Notes: generated by a model not told the origin, from the letters alone. A stretch of DNA of 64,000 bases from an uncultured Oscillibacter sp. (GCA_910585385.1 CAJUDV010000007.1:10214-74213); one strand, 5' to 3'. Counted from the first letter of the stretch, positions 7,492-15,687 are shown. Program-made: numbers and translations.

Positions 7492-9243
7492 ATGACCACC
7501 CGGGAGTTTCAGGAACAATCCGCCATACGGATCTTTCTCTCCTACTTCAAGCCCCACCGGCGGCTGTTTATCATGGATCTCAGCTGCGCGCTGATGATCT
7601 CCCTCATTGACCTTGCCTTTCCCTACGTCTCCCGCTGGTGCATGTACGAGCTGCTGCCCCAAAGTGCCTACCAGACCTTCTTTGCCGTTATGGGGGTGGT
7701 GCTGGCGGCCTTTGCCCTGCGGGCGGTGCTGACATATGTCATCTGCTATTGGGGCCACACCTTCGGCATCCTGGTGGAGGCGGACATCCGCCGGGACCTG
7801 TTCCGCCACATGCAGGAGCTGAGCTTTGACTACTTCGACCGCAACCGCACCGGCCAGCTCATGAGCCGCCTGACGGCGGACCTCTTCGACATCACCGAGC
7901 TGGCCCACCACGGGCCCGAGGACGTCTTTATCTCCGGCGTCACCATCGTGGGGGCCCTGGCGGTGATGTTCACCATTCAGTGGCGGCTGGCCCTGGTCAT
8001 CGCCCTGATCCTGCCGGTGTTTTTCCTGGTGGTTTGGATGTGCCGGAGGTCCATGCAGGAGGCCTCCCGGCGGGTGAAGCAGCGCACCGCCGTTATCAAC
8101 GCCGACATCGAGTCCGGCCTGTCCGGCATCCGCACCGCCAAGGCCTTTGCCAATGAGGAGACGGAGCTCCGTAAATTCGAGACCTCCAACGACAGCTTTA
8201 AAACCTCCAAGCGGCAGTTCCACAAGGCCATGGGCCGGTTCAACGCGGTGATGGAGTTCTTTCTCTGCATTCTCTCCGCGGCGGTGATCGCCGCCGGAGG
8301 ATACCTCATCATGCGGGGGCAGATGGACGCTGTAGACCTTGTCACCTTCAGCCTGTATATCACTACCTTCGTCAACCCCGTGCGGAAGCTCTCCACCTTT
8401 GCCGAGCTCTTCGCCAACGGCGCGGCGGGCCTGGGCCGTTTTATCGAGCTCATGCGCACGGAGCCCGCCATGAAGGACGCCCCGGACGCCCGTGTCTTAG
8501 CCCAGGTGGAGGGCCGTGTCGACGTGGACCATGTGAGCTTCGCCTACCAGGATGATCTGGATGTGCTCCACGACGTGGACCTCCACATCCGCCCCGGAGA
8601 GACCGTGGCGGTGGTGGGTCCCTCCGGCGGGGGGAAGTCCACCCTCTGCCAGCTGGTGCCCCGGTTTTACGACGTGACGGACGGCGCCATCCGCATCGAT
8701 GGGGAGGATGTGCGCCAGGTGACCCAGGAGTCGCTGCGGCAAAACGTGGGCGTGGTGCAGCAGGACGTGTTCCTCTTCGCCGCCAGCATTCTGGAGAACA
8801 TCCGCTACGGCCGCCCCGGGGCCTCTGAGGAGGAGGTGGCCCAGGCGGCGAAGCTGGCGGAGATCTACGATGACATCATCGCCATGCCCGAGGGGTTCAA
8901 CACCTACGTGGGGGAGCGGGGAGCCCTGCTCTCCGGCGGGCAGAAGCAGCGGATCTCCATCGCCCGCATCTTTTTGAAGAATCCGCCGGTGCTGATTCTG
9001 GATGAGGCCACCTCCGCCCTGGACAGCGTCACGGAGGCCAAGCTCCAGGAGACCTTTGAGCGGCTCTCCCGGGGCCGTACCACCATCATCATCGCCCACC
9101 GCCTCTCCACCGTGCGCAACGCCAGCCGCATCGCCGTGGTGGAGGAGGGCCGCATCGCCGAGCTGGGCTCCCACGAGGAGCTGATGGCGAAGAACGGGGC
9201 CTACGCCGCCCTGGTCCGCACCCAGGAGCTGCGCCATGGATAA
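7492..9243 (+). CDS. ABC exporter, fused permease and ATPase (MdlB/MsbA-like)
   Basis: This 583-residue half-transporter has a six-helix type I exporter domain (about 20-315) and a C-terminal ATPase. Walker A GPSGGGKST is at 376-384 (Lys382), the Q-loop near VVQQDVF, signature LLSGGQKQR at about 479-487, Walker B VLILDEATS with Asp504-Glu505, and the switch His in IIAHRLS. It should work as a homodimer exporting lipids, drugs or peptides; the substrate cannot be told. The ATG at 7492 lies 7 bases after GGAG and aligns with the family; the longer upstream frame is rejected. It overlaps ylmH by 8 bases. Confidence 0.93.
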   Translation: MTTREFQEQSAIRIFLSYFKPHRRLFIMDLSCALMISLIDLAFPYVSRWCMYELLPQSAYQTFFAVMGVVLAAFALRAVLTYVICYWGHTFGILVEADIRRDLFRHMQELSFDYFDRNRTGQLMSRLTADLFDITELAHHGPEDVFISGVTIVGALAVMFTIQWRLALVIALILPVFFLVVWMCRRSMQEASRRVKQRTAVINADIESGLSGIRTAKAFANEETELRKFETSNDSFKTSKRQFHKAMGRFNAVMEFFLCILSAAVIAAGGYLIMRGQMDAVDLVTFSLYITTFVNPVRKLSTFAELFANGAAGLGRFIELMRTEPAMKDAPDARVLAQVEGRVDVDHVSFAYQDDLDVLHDVDLHIRPGETVAVVGPSGGGKSTLCQLVPRFYDVTDGAIRIDGEDVRQVTQESLRQNVGVVQQDVFLFAASILENIRYGRPGASEEEVAQAAKLAEIYDDIIAMPEGFNTYVGERGALLSGGQKQRISIARIFLKNPPVLILDEATSALDSVTEAKLQETFERLSRGRTTIIIAHRLSTVRNASRIAVVEEGRIAELGSHEELMAKNGAYAALVRTQELRHG

Positions 9244-10033
9244 GGGACAGCTGCTGGACCGCCTGGGGGCCGCCGGGGAGGACCGGCTGATCCTGGCGAA
9301 GATCCTGGACCGGGCGGAACAGGCGAGGGGCCGCAATATCCCCGCCGCCACGGACTTTCTCTCCCCCGCCCAGCTGGCCCAGGCCGGGGAAGCGCTGCGC
9401 TTGGCGGGCTTTCCGGAGACGGGATACGCCGCCCTGGGGGGCTATGAGACGGCGGAGCGCCGCCTGCTTCTCTTCCTGCCGGACTGGCTGGAGATGGAGG
9501 ACGCGGAGAGCCAGAGCCCCATTCGGTGTCTGCGGGCCGCGTTCCGGGCGGAGTACAGGCTGACCCACCGGGATTTCCTGGGCAGCCTCATGGGAATGGG
9601 CATCGTCCGGGAGAAGGTGGGGGATATTTTAGTGGGGCCGGACAGCGCCGATCTCATCGTGCTGGACACCGTGGCGGACTTCCTGCTCCAGAGCTGGGAC
9701 TCCGCCGGGCGGGCCAGACTCACCGTCTCCGCCATCGGGGCGAAGAACCTCCACATCCCGGCGGTGAGCTGCAAGGAGGCGCGGGACACGGTCTCCTCTT
9801 TGCGGCTGGACGCCGTGGCCGCCTCCGGGTTCCGGATGGCCCGGGGCAAGGCCGCCGCCCTCATTGAGAGCGGGAAGGTCCAGGTGAACTGGCGGGAGTG
9901 CGTGAAGCCGGACAAGCTCCTCTCGGCCGGGGACACGGTCTCCGCCCGGGGCTTTGGGAAGTTTGAACTCAGCGAGGTGGGGGGCGTGACGAAGAAGGGC
10001 CGCACGTCCATCGTGCTGAGGGTCTATATTTGA
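9236..10033 (+). CDS. ylmH: YlmH-like RNA-binding protein with S4 domain
   Basis: The 265-residue protein matches YlmH: an N-terminal helical region, a middle domain with HRDFLGSLMGMGIVREKVGDI (a YlmH hallmark, about 102-122) and a C-terminal S4 RNA-binding domain (about 190-250, ASGFRMARGKAAALIESGKVQVN). S4 proteins bind rRNA, and B. subtilis YlmH acts in rescue of stalled ribosomes; it usually sits in the ylm cell-division cluster beside divIVA. Here it is instead coupled by an 8-base overlap to an ABC exporter, an unusual location. No divIVA, sepF or ylmG is nearby. Confidence 0.92.
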   Translation: MDKGQLLDRLGAAGEDRLILAKILDRAEQARGRNIPAATDFLSPAQLAQAGEALRLAGFPETGYAALGGYETAERRLLLFLPDWLEMEDAESQSPIRCLRAAFRAEYRLTHRDFLGSLMGMGIVREKVGDILVGPDSADLIVLDTVADFLLQSWDSAGRARLTVSAIGAKNLHIPAVSCKEARDTVSSLRLDAVAASGFRMARGKAAALIESGKVQVNWRECVKPDKLLSAGDTVSARGFGKFELSEVGGVTKKGRTSIVLRVYI

Positions 10034-10110
10034 GGACAGGCCGAAAAGATGCCGGGCCGCTTTGAAGAATGGCGGGCCGGAAAATCGTATCAATAGAGGG
10101 GGCGCTTGGA

Positions 10111-10332
10111 ATGCTGGAGTATGAGTTTGAGACGGTTCAGTGCGACTACGGAGCCGGGTACAGCCTCTTCGGCGGTGTAGGCTTGGAGACGGACGGGCAC
10201 CGGGAGACCATTCTCCGCCGGGCGGCGGAGGGCTGGCGGTACGCCGGGTTTGTCCCCAGGAAGCAGCGGGCCGGGGGATTTATCGAGAGCATTGACTTGA
10301 TTTTTCAGCGGGAAACGGAGGATAGGCCATGA
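10111..10332 (+). CDS. DUF4177 domain protein
   Basis: A 73-residue protein starting MLEYEF, with the short beta-alpha-beta layout of DUF4177 (YEFETV..., E-R-A-EGWRYAGFVP...). The family is small and cytosolic with no proven function. The ATG at 10111 follows GAGGGGG by about 8 bases and fits family length better than the upstream ATG at 10069. The stop overlaps the next start (ATGA). Confidence 0.75.
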   Translation: MLEYEFETVQCDYGAGYSLFGGVGLETDGHRETILRRAAEGWRYAGFVPRKQRAGGFIESIDLIFQRETEDRP

Positions 10333-10544
10333 ACCAGCAGCAGATCGACCGCATCAACGCCCTGGCCCGGAAGGCCAAGACCCCGGAGGGGCTGACGGAG
10401 GAGGAGCGGGCGGAGCAGGCCGTCCTCCGCCGGGCCTATATCGACTCCGTGGTGGGGAATCTCAAGGGGCAGCTGGACAACACCGTCATTGTGGACGAGA
10501 AGGGCCACAGGCGGAAGCTGAGAGAGAAAAAAGAGGGGGAGTGA
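10329..10544 (+). CDS. DUF896/YnzC-family small protein
   Basis: The 71-residue product matches the UPF0291/YnzC family: INALARKAKTPEGLTEEERAEQ at the start and a C-terminal LKGQLDNTVIVDEKG. Family members are short helical-hairpin cytosolic proteins, one of which is SOS-regulated in B. subtilis; the molecular role is unsettled. The ATG overlaps the DUF4177 stop by 4 bases. No LexA-like box was noticed upstream. The next gene begins 3 bases after the stop. Confidence 0.85.
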   Translation: MNQQQIDRINALARKAKTPEGLTEEERAEQAVLRRAYIDSVVGNLKGQLDNTVIVDEKGHRRKLREKKEGE

Positions 10545-10547
10545 GAA

Positions 10548-11774
10548 ATGGCGGACCAGAGAAAGAGAAATAACGACGACAGCTGGTTTCCCTGGGCCCT
10601 GATGATCTTCCTCTTTGTGATAAAGGCCTGGCCCATCGCCCTGATTCTGCTGTTCGTCAAGCTCTTCGCCGACGATGAGAAAAAGGAACGGACAGCGGCT
10701 CCGCCCCTGCAAAAGCCCGCCCAGCAGCGGAGCCAGCCCATGACCAAGCGGGCGGCGCAGCAGGGCGCCGTCCAGCCCCGGCAGCCTATGTCGAAGCAGG
10801 CCGCCCCGGAAAAAACGGCCCGCGCGGCCATGAAAAAAGCCGCCAGGTCTCCCAAGATGAAGAAGTCCAACGCCTGGCTGCTGAAAATCGCCGGCGCGGC
10901 ACTGACGTTTTTCGGCGTCATGCTCACGGGCGCCGCGGTAGAGGATATGCTCTATCTGTTCGACACCCTGCGCTATTGGCTGCCGGAGCTGCTCCAGGCC
11001 CTGGCCTTTTTGGCGGCGGGCGGAGCCATGCTGTACAGCGGCTTTGCCATGGACCGCCAGCTGAGCCGCTTTTCCAAGTATCTCTCCGTCATGGGGGACC
11101 GGGAGGCGGTGCCGGTGGAAGAGCTGGCCCGGACATTGGGCTACTCCGGGAGCCGGGTGGAAAAGGACCTCCAGAAGATGATTGACAAGGGCTACTTCGG
11201 CGGCAGGGCCTACCTCAATGTGGAGCTGGGCTATCTCTTTCGCAGCGGTCAGGCCGGGGCGGACTGGCAGCAGAGGCAGCAGGCCGCCCAGACGCCTCCG
11301 CCCCCCAGAGAGGCGGAGGAGGGGTACTCCGGTATTCTGCGGAACATCCGCCGGGCCAACGACGACATCGCCGACCCCGTCCTCTCCGCCAAAATTGATC
11401 GGCTGGAGGAGATCACCGCCAAGATTTTTCGGGCGGTGGAGGAGGACCCCGGCAAGCGGGATAAAATCGACACCTTCCTGAACTACTACCTGCCCACCAC
11501 CCAAAAGCTGCTGAACTCCTACGCCGAGTTTGAGGCCGCCGGGGTGGAGGGGGAGAACCTGCGCCAGGCCAAGGCGCGCATTGAGTCCACCATGGATGCC
11601 ATCGTCAGAGGCTTTGAGCACCAGCTGGACGAGCTGTACCAGGCCGACGTCCTGGACGTGGACAGCGACATCCGGGTGATGGAGCACATGCTCCGCCGGG
11701 ACACCGCCACCACGGAGGACGACTTCGGCCTGAGCGGCGGCGCCGCCGCGGCGAGACAGGAGGAGGAGACGTGA
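10548..11774 (+). CDS. XpaC-like membrane protein (5-bromo-4-chloroindolyl phosphate hydrolysis family)
   Basis: The 408-residue protein has hydrophobic segments at about 13-40, 105-130 and 148-168, separated by a basic, Gln/Lys-rich low-complexity linker (about 45-100). A winged-helix-like piece (VEELARTLGYSGSRVEKDLQKMIDKGYFGG) follows. The C-terminal helical domain (about 265-395) carries KIDTFLNYYLPTTQKLLNSYAEFE, the XpaC family hallmark. XpaC homologues often sit beside TelA, which is not seen here. The biochemical role is not established despite the family name. Confidence 0.8.
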   Translation: MADQRKRNNDDSWFPWALMIFLFVIKAWPIALILLFVKLFADDEKKERTAAPPLQKPAQQRSQPMTKRAAQQGAVQPRQPMSKQAAPEKTARAAMKKAARSPKMKKSNAWLLKIAGAALTFFGVMLTGAAVEDMLYLFDTLRYWLPELLQALAFLAAGGAMLYSGFAMDRQLSRFSKYLSVMGDREAVPVEELARTLGYSGSRVEKDLQKMIDKGYFGGRAYLNVELGYLFRSGQAGADWQQRQQAAQTPPPPREAEEGYSGILRNIRRANDDIADPVLSAKIDRLEEITAKIFRAVEEDPGKRDKIDTFLNYYLPTTQKLLNSYAEFEAAGVEGENLRQAKARIESTMDAIVRGFEHQLDELYQADVLDVDSDIRVMEHMLRRDTATTEDDFGLSGGAAAARQEEET

Positions 11775-12281
11775 GGAGACGGAAGCTCGTCATTTCCGCG
11801 GCGCTGGCGCTGGCCGTCCTCTGGGCCATCGGGAGCGGGGGCCCGTTACTGTGACGCTGAACGGAGCGGAGACCCCGGTGACTCTGGCGGAGGACGGGGA
11901 CGTCTATCTGACGGTGGAGGCCGCCGCGGTCACGGGCACAGGGGCTGCGGCGGTCCTGCACAGGGAGGGGGTCCCCAGATTGGCTATGGAGATGCCTATT
12001 ATATTGCGCAAAAAGAGCGCCATAACAGCCGAAAGTGGACGGAGGTCCCCTGGCTTGACCAGGACGGGCCCAGCTGGTGGCCGTCTATGACCGTCATGGG
12101 CTTTGATCCGGACGGTGCATCGGAGGAGGCGCGGCTGGCCGGCGAGACGGAGATGGCAGAGGACTGGACAGACATCTACGGCCCTCTGGAGCCGGGGGAG
12201 TACCTGTTCGTCAAGGAGGTTATGGACCCGACAGACCCCGCCGCCGGACGGTACATCGGAGCGCAGTTCACTGTGAAATGA
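11771..12281 (+). pseudogene. Broken Ig-like-fold secreted protein gene
   Basis: Three pieces in three frames can be joined. The first is a signal-peptide-like start (GTG 11771, MRRRKLVISAALALAV) closing at 11854. The second is a middle piece in the next frame reading VTLNGAETPVTLAEDGD and so on. The third is a C-terminal piece whose frame is open from about 11943 and ends at 12281 with YGPLEPGEYLFVKEV and GAQFTVK. The last piece resembles the Firmicute Ig-like domain found in many lipoproteins. Shifts are needed near the G/C runs at about 11830-11854 and between about 11940 and 11990. It could be true decay or sequencing error. Confidence 0.55.
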
Positions 12282-12290
12282 GCGCGAGGG

Positions 12291-12322
12291 GGCGCGGGGG
12301 AGATTTCCCCCGCGCCTCTTTT
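12291..12322 (+). terminator. Terminator after the XpaC-like operon
   Basis: Perfect 10-bp stem GGCGCGGGGG/CCCCCGCGCC, 6-base loop, then TCTTTT. Confidence 0.85.
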
Positions 12323-12336
12323 GCGTCCGTCCGCCC

Positions 12337-12780
12337 TCAGTATTTTTTCTCCAGCCGGCGGTAGAAGAACACCCCCGCCCCGTACTGAACGATGAAATAC
12401 GCCGCCAGAAACAGGATCATCATGCGGCTGTTCTCCACGATCTCCAACGCGCCCAGCACGCCGAACACCAGGATGGACAGGGCGCACAGAAGCATCCCCA
12501 ACAGCCACGCGTACCGCCCGGAGCGGTCCCGCAGCATGGCCTTCCGCTCGTCCCGCAGCTCGATCTGCTCCTCTTCCAGCCTCTCCCGGTAGGTCTCCGC
12601 GTTCTCCGGGCGGGTCCATTTCCGATACCGGGCCAGCTGTGTGACCCCGGAGCCCAGCATCCCCGCGCCGAAGCCCACGCTCAGGCTGCTGAGACGGGTC
12701 TCCCACAGCAGCCCTGCCAGGAGGAAAGTCAGCCCCAGAAGGGCGTAGGTCAGACCGCACCAAAAATTACTCTTTTTCAT
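12337..12780 (-). CDS. Small membrane protein partnered with an XRE regulator
   Basis: The 147-residue product has two N-terminal helices (about 8-50), a charged cytosolic helical linker (RKWTRPENAETYRERLEEEQIELRDERKAML, about 56-86) and two C-terminal helices (about 93-140). This layout is typical of DUF2178-like membrane proteins encoded with a short XRE regulator. Start ATG 12780 follows GAGGAG by 9 bases and overlaps the regulator's end by 14 bases. Its role may be envelope stress or signal sensing, but this is inference from pairing only. Confidence 0.7.
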   Translation of the reverse strand: MKKSNFWCGLTYALLGLTFLLAGLLWETRLSSLSVGFGAGMLGSGVTQLARYRKWTRPENAETYRERLEEEQIELRDERKAMLRDRSGRYAWLLGMLLCALSILVFGVLGALEIVENSRMMILFLAAYFIVQYGAGVFFYRRLEKKY

Positions 12781-12982
12781 CAGAACCGCTCCTCTCATGG
12801 ATGAAGATCTCCTCAATGGACAGGCCGAAGAAATCCGAGATGGTGAAGGCCAGCTCCAGAGAGGGGTTGTACTTGCCGTTTTCAATGGAGCTCACCGTCT
12901 GCCGGGAGACCCGGATGGCCCGGGCAAAGTCCTCCTGGTTCAGCCCACGGACCTTCCGAAGCTGCTCCACTCTGTTTTCCAT
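12767..12982 (-). CDS. Short XRE-family helix-turn-helix regulator
   Basis: The 71-residue protein is almost only an HTH: MENRVEQLRKVRGLNQEDFARAI then VSRQTVSSIENGKYNPSLELAF, as in YozG/Cro-like regulators. It is the first gene of a two-gene unit with the membrane protein. Two nearly identical 16-bp palindromes lie on its promoter, one over the -35 and one over the start site, which is the expected pattern for autorepression. They also lie upstream of the divergent zinc-lipoprotein gene, so it may touch that promoter too. Confidence 0.88.
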   Translation of the reverse strand: MENRVEQLRKVRGLNQEDFARAIRVSRQTVSSIENGKYNPSLELAFTISDFFGLSIEEIFIHERSGSDEKE

Positions 12983-13005
12983 TCTGCTGCCACCCTCCTC
13001 AAAAT

Positions 13006-13021
13006 GTAAAGGTACCTTTAC
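13006..13021. promoter_or_regulatory. Operator 1: perfect 16-bp palindrome
   Basis: GTAAAGGTACCTTTAC is its own reverse complement. It covers the predicted transcription start of the XRE gene. Confidence 0.65.
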
Positions 13022-13024
13022 TGT

Positions 13025-13053
13025 GTTATACCACAGTGGGGAGAATATGTCAA
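13025..13053 (-). promoter_or_regulatory. Promoter of the XRE regulator
   Basis: Minus strand TTGACA (13048-13053), 17-base spacer, TATAAC (13025-13030) with an upstream TG-containing extended element. Confidence 0.75.
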
Positions 13054-13064
13054 GGTTCCTTTAC
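13049..13064. promoter_or_regulatory. Operator 2: near-copy of operator 1
   Basis: GTCAAGGTTCCTTTAC matches operator 1 at 14 of 16 positions and lies 43 bases (four helical turns) away, overlapping the -35 of the XRE promoter and 13 bases before the zinc-lipoprotein -35. Confidence 0.6.
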
Positions 13065-13076
13065 AGAAAAGAGCGG

Positions 13077-13105
13077 TTGTTTTTTTCCGTCCCATGTGGT
13101 ATACT
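13077..13105 (+). promoter_or_regulatory. Promoter of the zinc-binding lipoprotein gene
   Basis: TTGTTT (13077-13082), 17-base spacer, TATACT (13100-13105), preceded by TGTGG. Confidence 0.65.
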
Positions 13106-13111
13106 CCTATT

Positions 13112-13126
13112 CGAAAATGATTCTCA
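13112..13126 (+). promoter_or_regulatory. Fur/Zur-like box
   Basis: CGAAAATGATTCTCA matches the 7-1-7 Fur-family consensus TGATAATNATTATCA at 11 of the 14 defined positions. It overlaps the predicted transcription start of the zinc lipoprotein gene, where a zinc-loaded Zur would block transcription. Confidence 0.5.
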
Positions 13127-13144
13127 AATTGGAGGAGGCTGCCC

Positions 13145-14104
13145 TTGAGACGGATTATCGCGCTGGCGCTGCTGTGCGCCGTGCTTCTGACGGGCTGCGC
13201 CCCGGCGGGCCGGGAAGCTGCGGACCCGGAGAAGCTTCAGATTGTGGCCACCATTTTCCCGGCCTACGACTTCGCCCGGGCCGCCGCCGGGGACAGGGCC
13301 CAGGTGACAATGCTGCTGCCTCCGGGGGTGGAGAGCCACTCCTACGAGCCCACGCCCGCGGACATTCTGGCGGTGAGGGACTGCGACCTCTTCATCTATC
13401 TGGGGGGCGAGTCGGACCACTGGGTGGAGACCATTCTGGGCAGTATAGACTTCCGGGGCCGCGCCCTGCGGATGGTGGACTGTGTGGAGCTGCTGGAGGA
13501 GGAGACCCGGGAGGGCATGCAGGCGTCCCCCGGACATGACCACGAAGACCACGGCCACGGTCCCGGGGAGGTGGTGGAGATGGACGAGCACGTCTGGACC
13601 GCCCCCCGGAACGCGGCGGCCGTCACCCGGGCGGTGGGGGAGACCCTGGCGGCTCTGGACGGGGACCACGGGGAGGAGTACCGGGGCAGCGCGGAGAGCT
13701 ACGCCGCCAAAATTGAGGAGTTGGACAGGGCGTTCTCCGCCTTTTTCGCGGAGCCGGGGCACCGGACCATGGTCTTCGGAGACCGATTCCCCCTGCGGTA
13801 TTTCGCCGAGGCCTATGATCTGGACTACTACGCCGCCTTTCCCGGCTGCGGGGCCCAGACGGAGCCCTCGGCGGCCACCATCGCCTTTCTGACGGAGAAG
13901 GTGGAGGCGGAGGATTTGGGGACCGTGTGGTACATTGAGTTCTCCAACCACCTGGTGGCGGACAGCGTCGCCGAGGCCACCGGGGCCGGAACGGCGCAGT
14001 TTCACACCTGCCATAATGTGGCAGGGGCAGACCTGGAGGCGGGAGCCACCTACCTCTCGCTGATGGAGGGGAATCTGGAGATTTTGCGGGAGCGCATGGA
14101 GTAG
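13145..14104 (+). CDS. znuA: Zinc ABC-transporter substrate-binding lipoprotein (ZnuA/AdcA-like)
   Basis: A TTG start at 13145 follows GGAGGAGG by 6 bases. The 319-residue product has a lipobox (LLTGC, Cys18), the cluster A-I fold, His65 in ESHSYEP, a His-rich loop at 131-138 (HDHEDHGH) and His149 in DEHVW. The usual third metal His lies in a GDRFPLRYF segment where no His is present, a form that I recall from other clostridial ZnuA proteins. It should capture zinc outside the membrane. The permease (ZnuB) and ATPase (ZnuC) are not adjacent, so it works with partners elsewhere. The Fur/Zur-like box fits zinc repression. Confidence 0.9.
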   Translation: MRRIIALALLCAVLLTGCAPAGREAADPEKLQIVATIFPAYDFARAAAGDRAQVTMLLPPGVESHSYEPTPADILAVRDCDLFIYLGGESDHWVETILGSIDFRGRALRMVDCVELLEEETREGMQASPGHDHEDHGHGPGEVVEMDEHVWTAPRNAAAVTRAVGETLAALDGDHGEEYRGSAESYAAKIEELDRAFSAFFAEPGHRTMVFGDRFPLRYFAEAYDLDYYAAFPGCGAQTEPSAATIAFLTEKVEAEDLGTVWYIEFSNHLVADSVAEATGAGTAQFHTCHNVAGADLEAGATYLSLMEGNLEILRERME

Positions 14105-14148
14105 GCCTATGGCGTGGCCACCGCGCTAAGAATCCGACAAATTTTTTC

Positions 14149-14177
14149 TTGTCTGCCGTGGAATTTTCCCCTATAAT
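14149..14177 (+). promoter_or_regulatory. Promoter of the DUF1576 gene
   Basis: TTGTCT (14149-14154), 17-base spacer, perfect TATAAT (14172-14177). Confidence 0.75.
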
Positions 14178-14209
14178 AGAGACAAGACGAGTGAAAGCGA
14201 GGAAACGGA

Positions 14210-15598
14210 GTGCAGAACCGCTACGAAAAAATTTTTCCCGGTACTATCGCCGTCTCCGGTATCATGATCCTGCTGGGCGTCCTGCTGGGGGACCCCAGGG
14301 AGATTCCCATGGGACTGTACCATATCGTCACCATGCAGGACCTGTTGATTACGGACTACGTGTCCATCGGCGGCGTGGGAGCGGCGCTGGTGAACTCCGG
14401 TCTGGTGATGGTCCTCTCCATCTGTCTCATCAAGGTATCCAAGGACCCCTTCAATGGCTTCACCATGGTGGAAATGGGGCTGATGGCGGGGTTCTCTCTG
14501 TTTGGGAAGAATATATTGAACATCTGGCCCATTATATTGGGCACCTGGCTGTACGCCAAGTACCAGAAGGAGCCCTTTTCCAAGCATGCCTCCGTGGCCC
14601 TGCTGGCCACCTCTTTGGCGCCGCTGGTGAGCTATATGGCCTTGGGCAGCATCCACGCCAGCCTGCCTTTGGGCATCTTCAGCGGCGTGATTATCGGGTT
14701 CATCCTGCCCTCTCTCTCGGCTTATACCTACAAGGTCCAAAACGGCATGAACCTCTATAACATGGGCTTTGCCTGCGGCCTCTTCGCCATGATGATTGTA
14801 CCCATCCTCACCGCGTTCGGAGACCATCCAGACTCCGCCATGTATTGGGCCACGGAGTACAACCGCACCTTCGCCATCATCCTGAGCGTTATCTGCGCTG
14901 TCTTTATCCTTACAGGCTTCTTCGGCACAGGGACGCCCTTCTGGGCGGTCTGGGCCGGATACCGGCGGCTGCTTTCCACTACCGGCCGGGCCCCCAGCGA
15001 TTACCTGCGTATGTTCGGTGCGGGACCGGTGCTGGTGAATACCGGCGTCAACGGCCTGATCGGAATGGCCTATATCTTCATCGTGGGGGGGCAGCTCAAT
15101 GGGCCCACCCTGGGGGGTATTTTTACCATCATGGGCTTCTCCGCCTTCGGCAAGCACGCCCGGAATATCATCCCCGTTATGGCGGGCATTGCCCTGGGGG
15201 CTTACGGGATGCACTACACCCCGGACTACCCCGCGCTTCAGCTGGCGGGGCTCTTTGGCACCACGCTGGCTCCCATCTCCGGCCACTTTGGCTGGCCCTA
15301 CGGCGTTTTGGCGGGGTTTATCCACTCGGCCCTGGTGCTTCAAACCGGCGGTCCCGTGGCGGGGCTGAACCTCTACAACAACGGTTTCTCCGGCGGATTG
15401 ATTGCCATCGTTCTCTATCCGACGGTCACGGCCATTGCCCGCCACCGCAATCCCAGGCTGCGGGACCAGGACTATTACGACCTGTTTGAGGAGAGCGACC
15501 CCATCGACATCTCCCGCTGGCGCACGGAGCAGGTGGAGGAGGAGCGGCAGGAGGAACCCATTCAGGAGGGACCGCTATCAGGCGGAGCCGCGGAGTAA
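14210..15598 (+). CDS. DUF1576 polytopic membrane protein
   Basis: A GTG at 14210 preceded by GAGG opens a 462-residue protein with about eleven hydrophobic segments and many Gly/Pro-rich loops (for example NGFTMVEMGLMAGFSLFGKN and its internal echo TIMGFSAFGKHARN). The two halves resemble each other, suggesting an internal duplication as in many secondary permeases. I assign DUF1576, whose members are annotated only as membrane proteins of Firmicutes. Residues about 405-462 are a hydrophilic acidic tail ending EEERQEEPIQEG. Transport of an unknown solute is inferred. It is a single-gene unit with its own consensus promoter. Confidence 0.8.
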   Translation: MQNRYEKIFPGTIAVSGIMILLGVLLGDPREIPMGLYHIVTMQDLLITDYVSIGGVGAALVNSGLVMVLSICLIKVSKDPFNGFTMVEMGLMAGFSLFGKNILNIWPIILGTWLYAKYQKEPFSKHASVALLATSLAPLVSYMALGSIHASLPLGIFSGVIIGFILPSLSAYTYKVQNGMNLYNMGFACGLFAMMIVPILTAFGDHPDSAMYWATEYNRTFAIILSVICAVFILTGFFGTGTPFWAVWAGYRRLLSTTGRAPSDYLRMFGAGPVLVNTGVNGLIGMAYIFIVGGQLNGPTLGGIFTIMGFSAFGKHARNIIPVMAGIALGAYGMHYTPDYPALQLAGLFGTTLAPISGHFGWPYGVLAGFIHSALVLQTGGPVAGLNLYNNGFSGGLIAIVLYPTVTAIARHRNPRLRDQDYYDLFEESDPIDISRWRTEQVEEERQEEPIQEGPLSGGAAE

Positions 15599-15660
15599 AA
15601 AACGGTGCCCGGGGCCAAAGGCTCCGGGCACTTACGATGTTAAAAGCATGTGAGACGAAC

Positions 15661-15687
15661 AGCGGGCAGGCGCTCTGCCTGCCCGCT
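15661..15687. terminator. Hairpin between convergent DUF1576 and rubrerythrin genes
   Basis: A perfect 10-bp stem AGCGGGCAGG/CCTGCCCGCT with a 7-base loop. A second stem GTGCCCGG/CCGGGCAC lies at about 15604-15632. Neither has a good T tract, so termination strength is doubtful. Confidence 0.4.
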
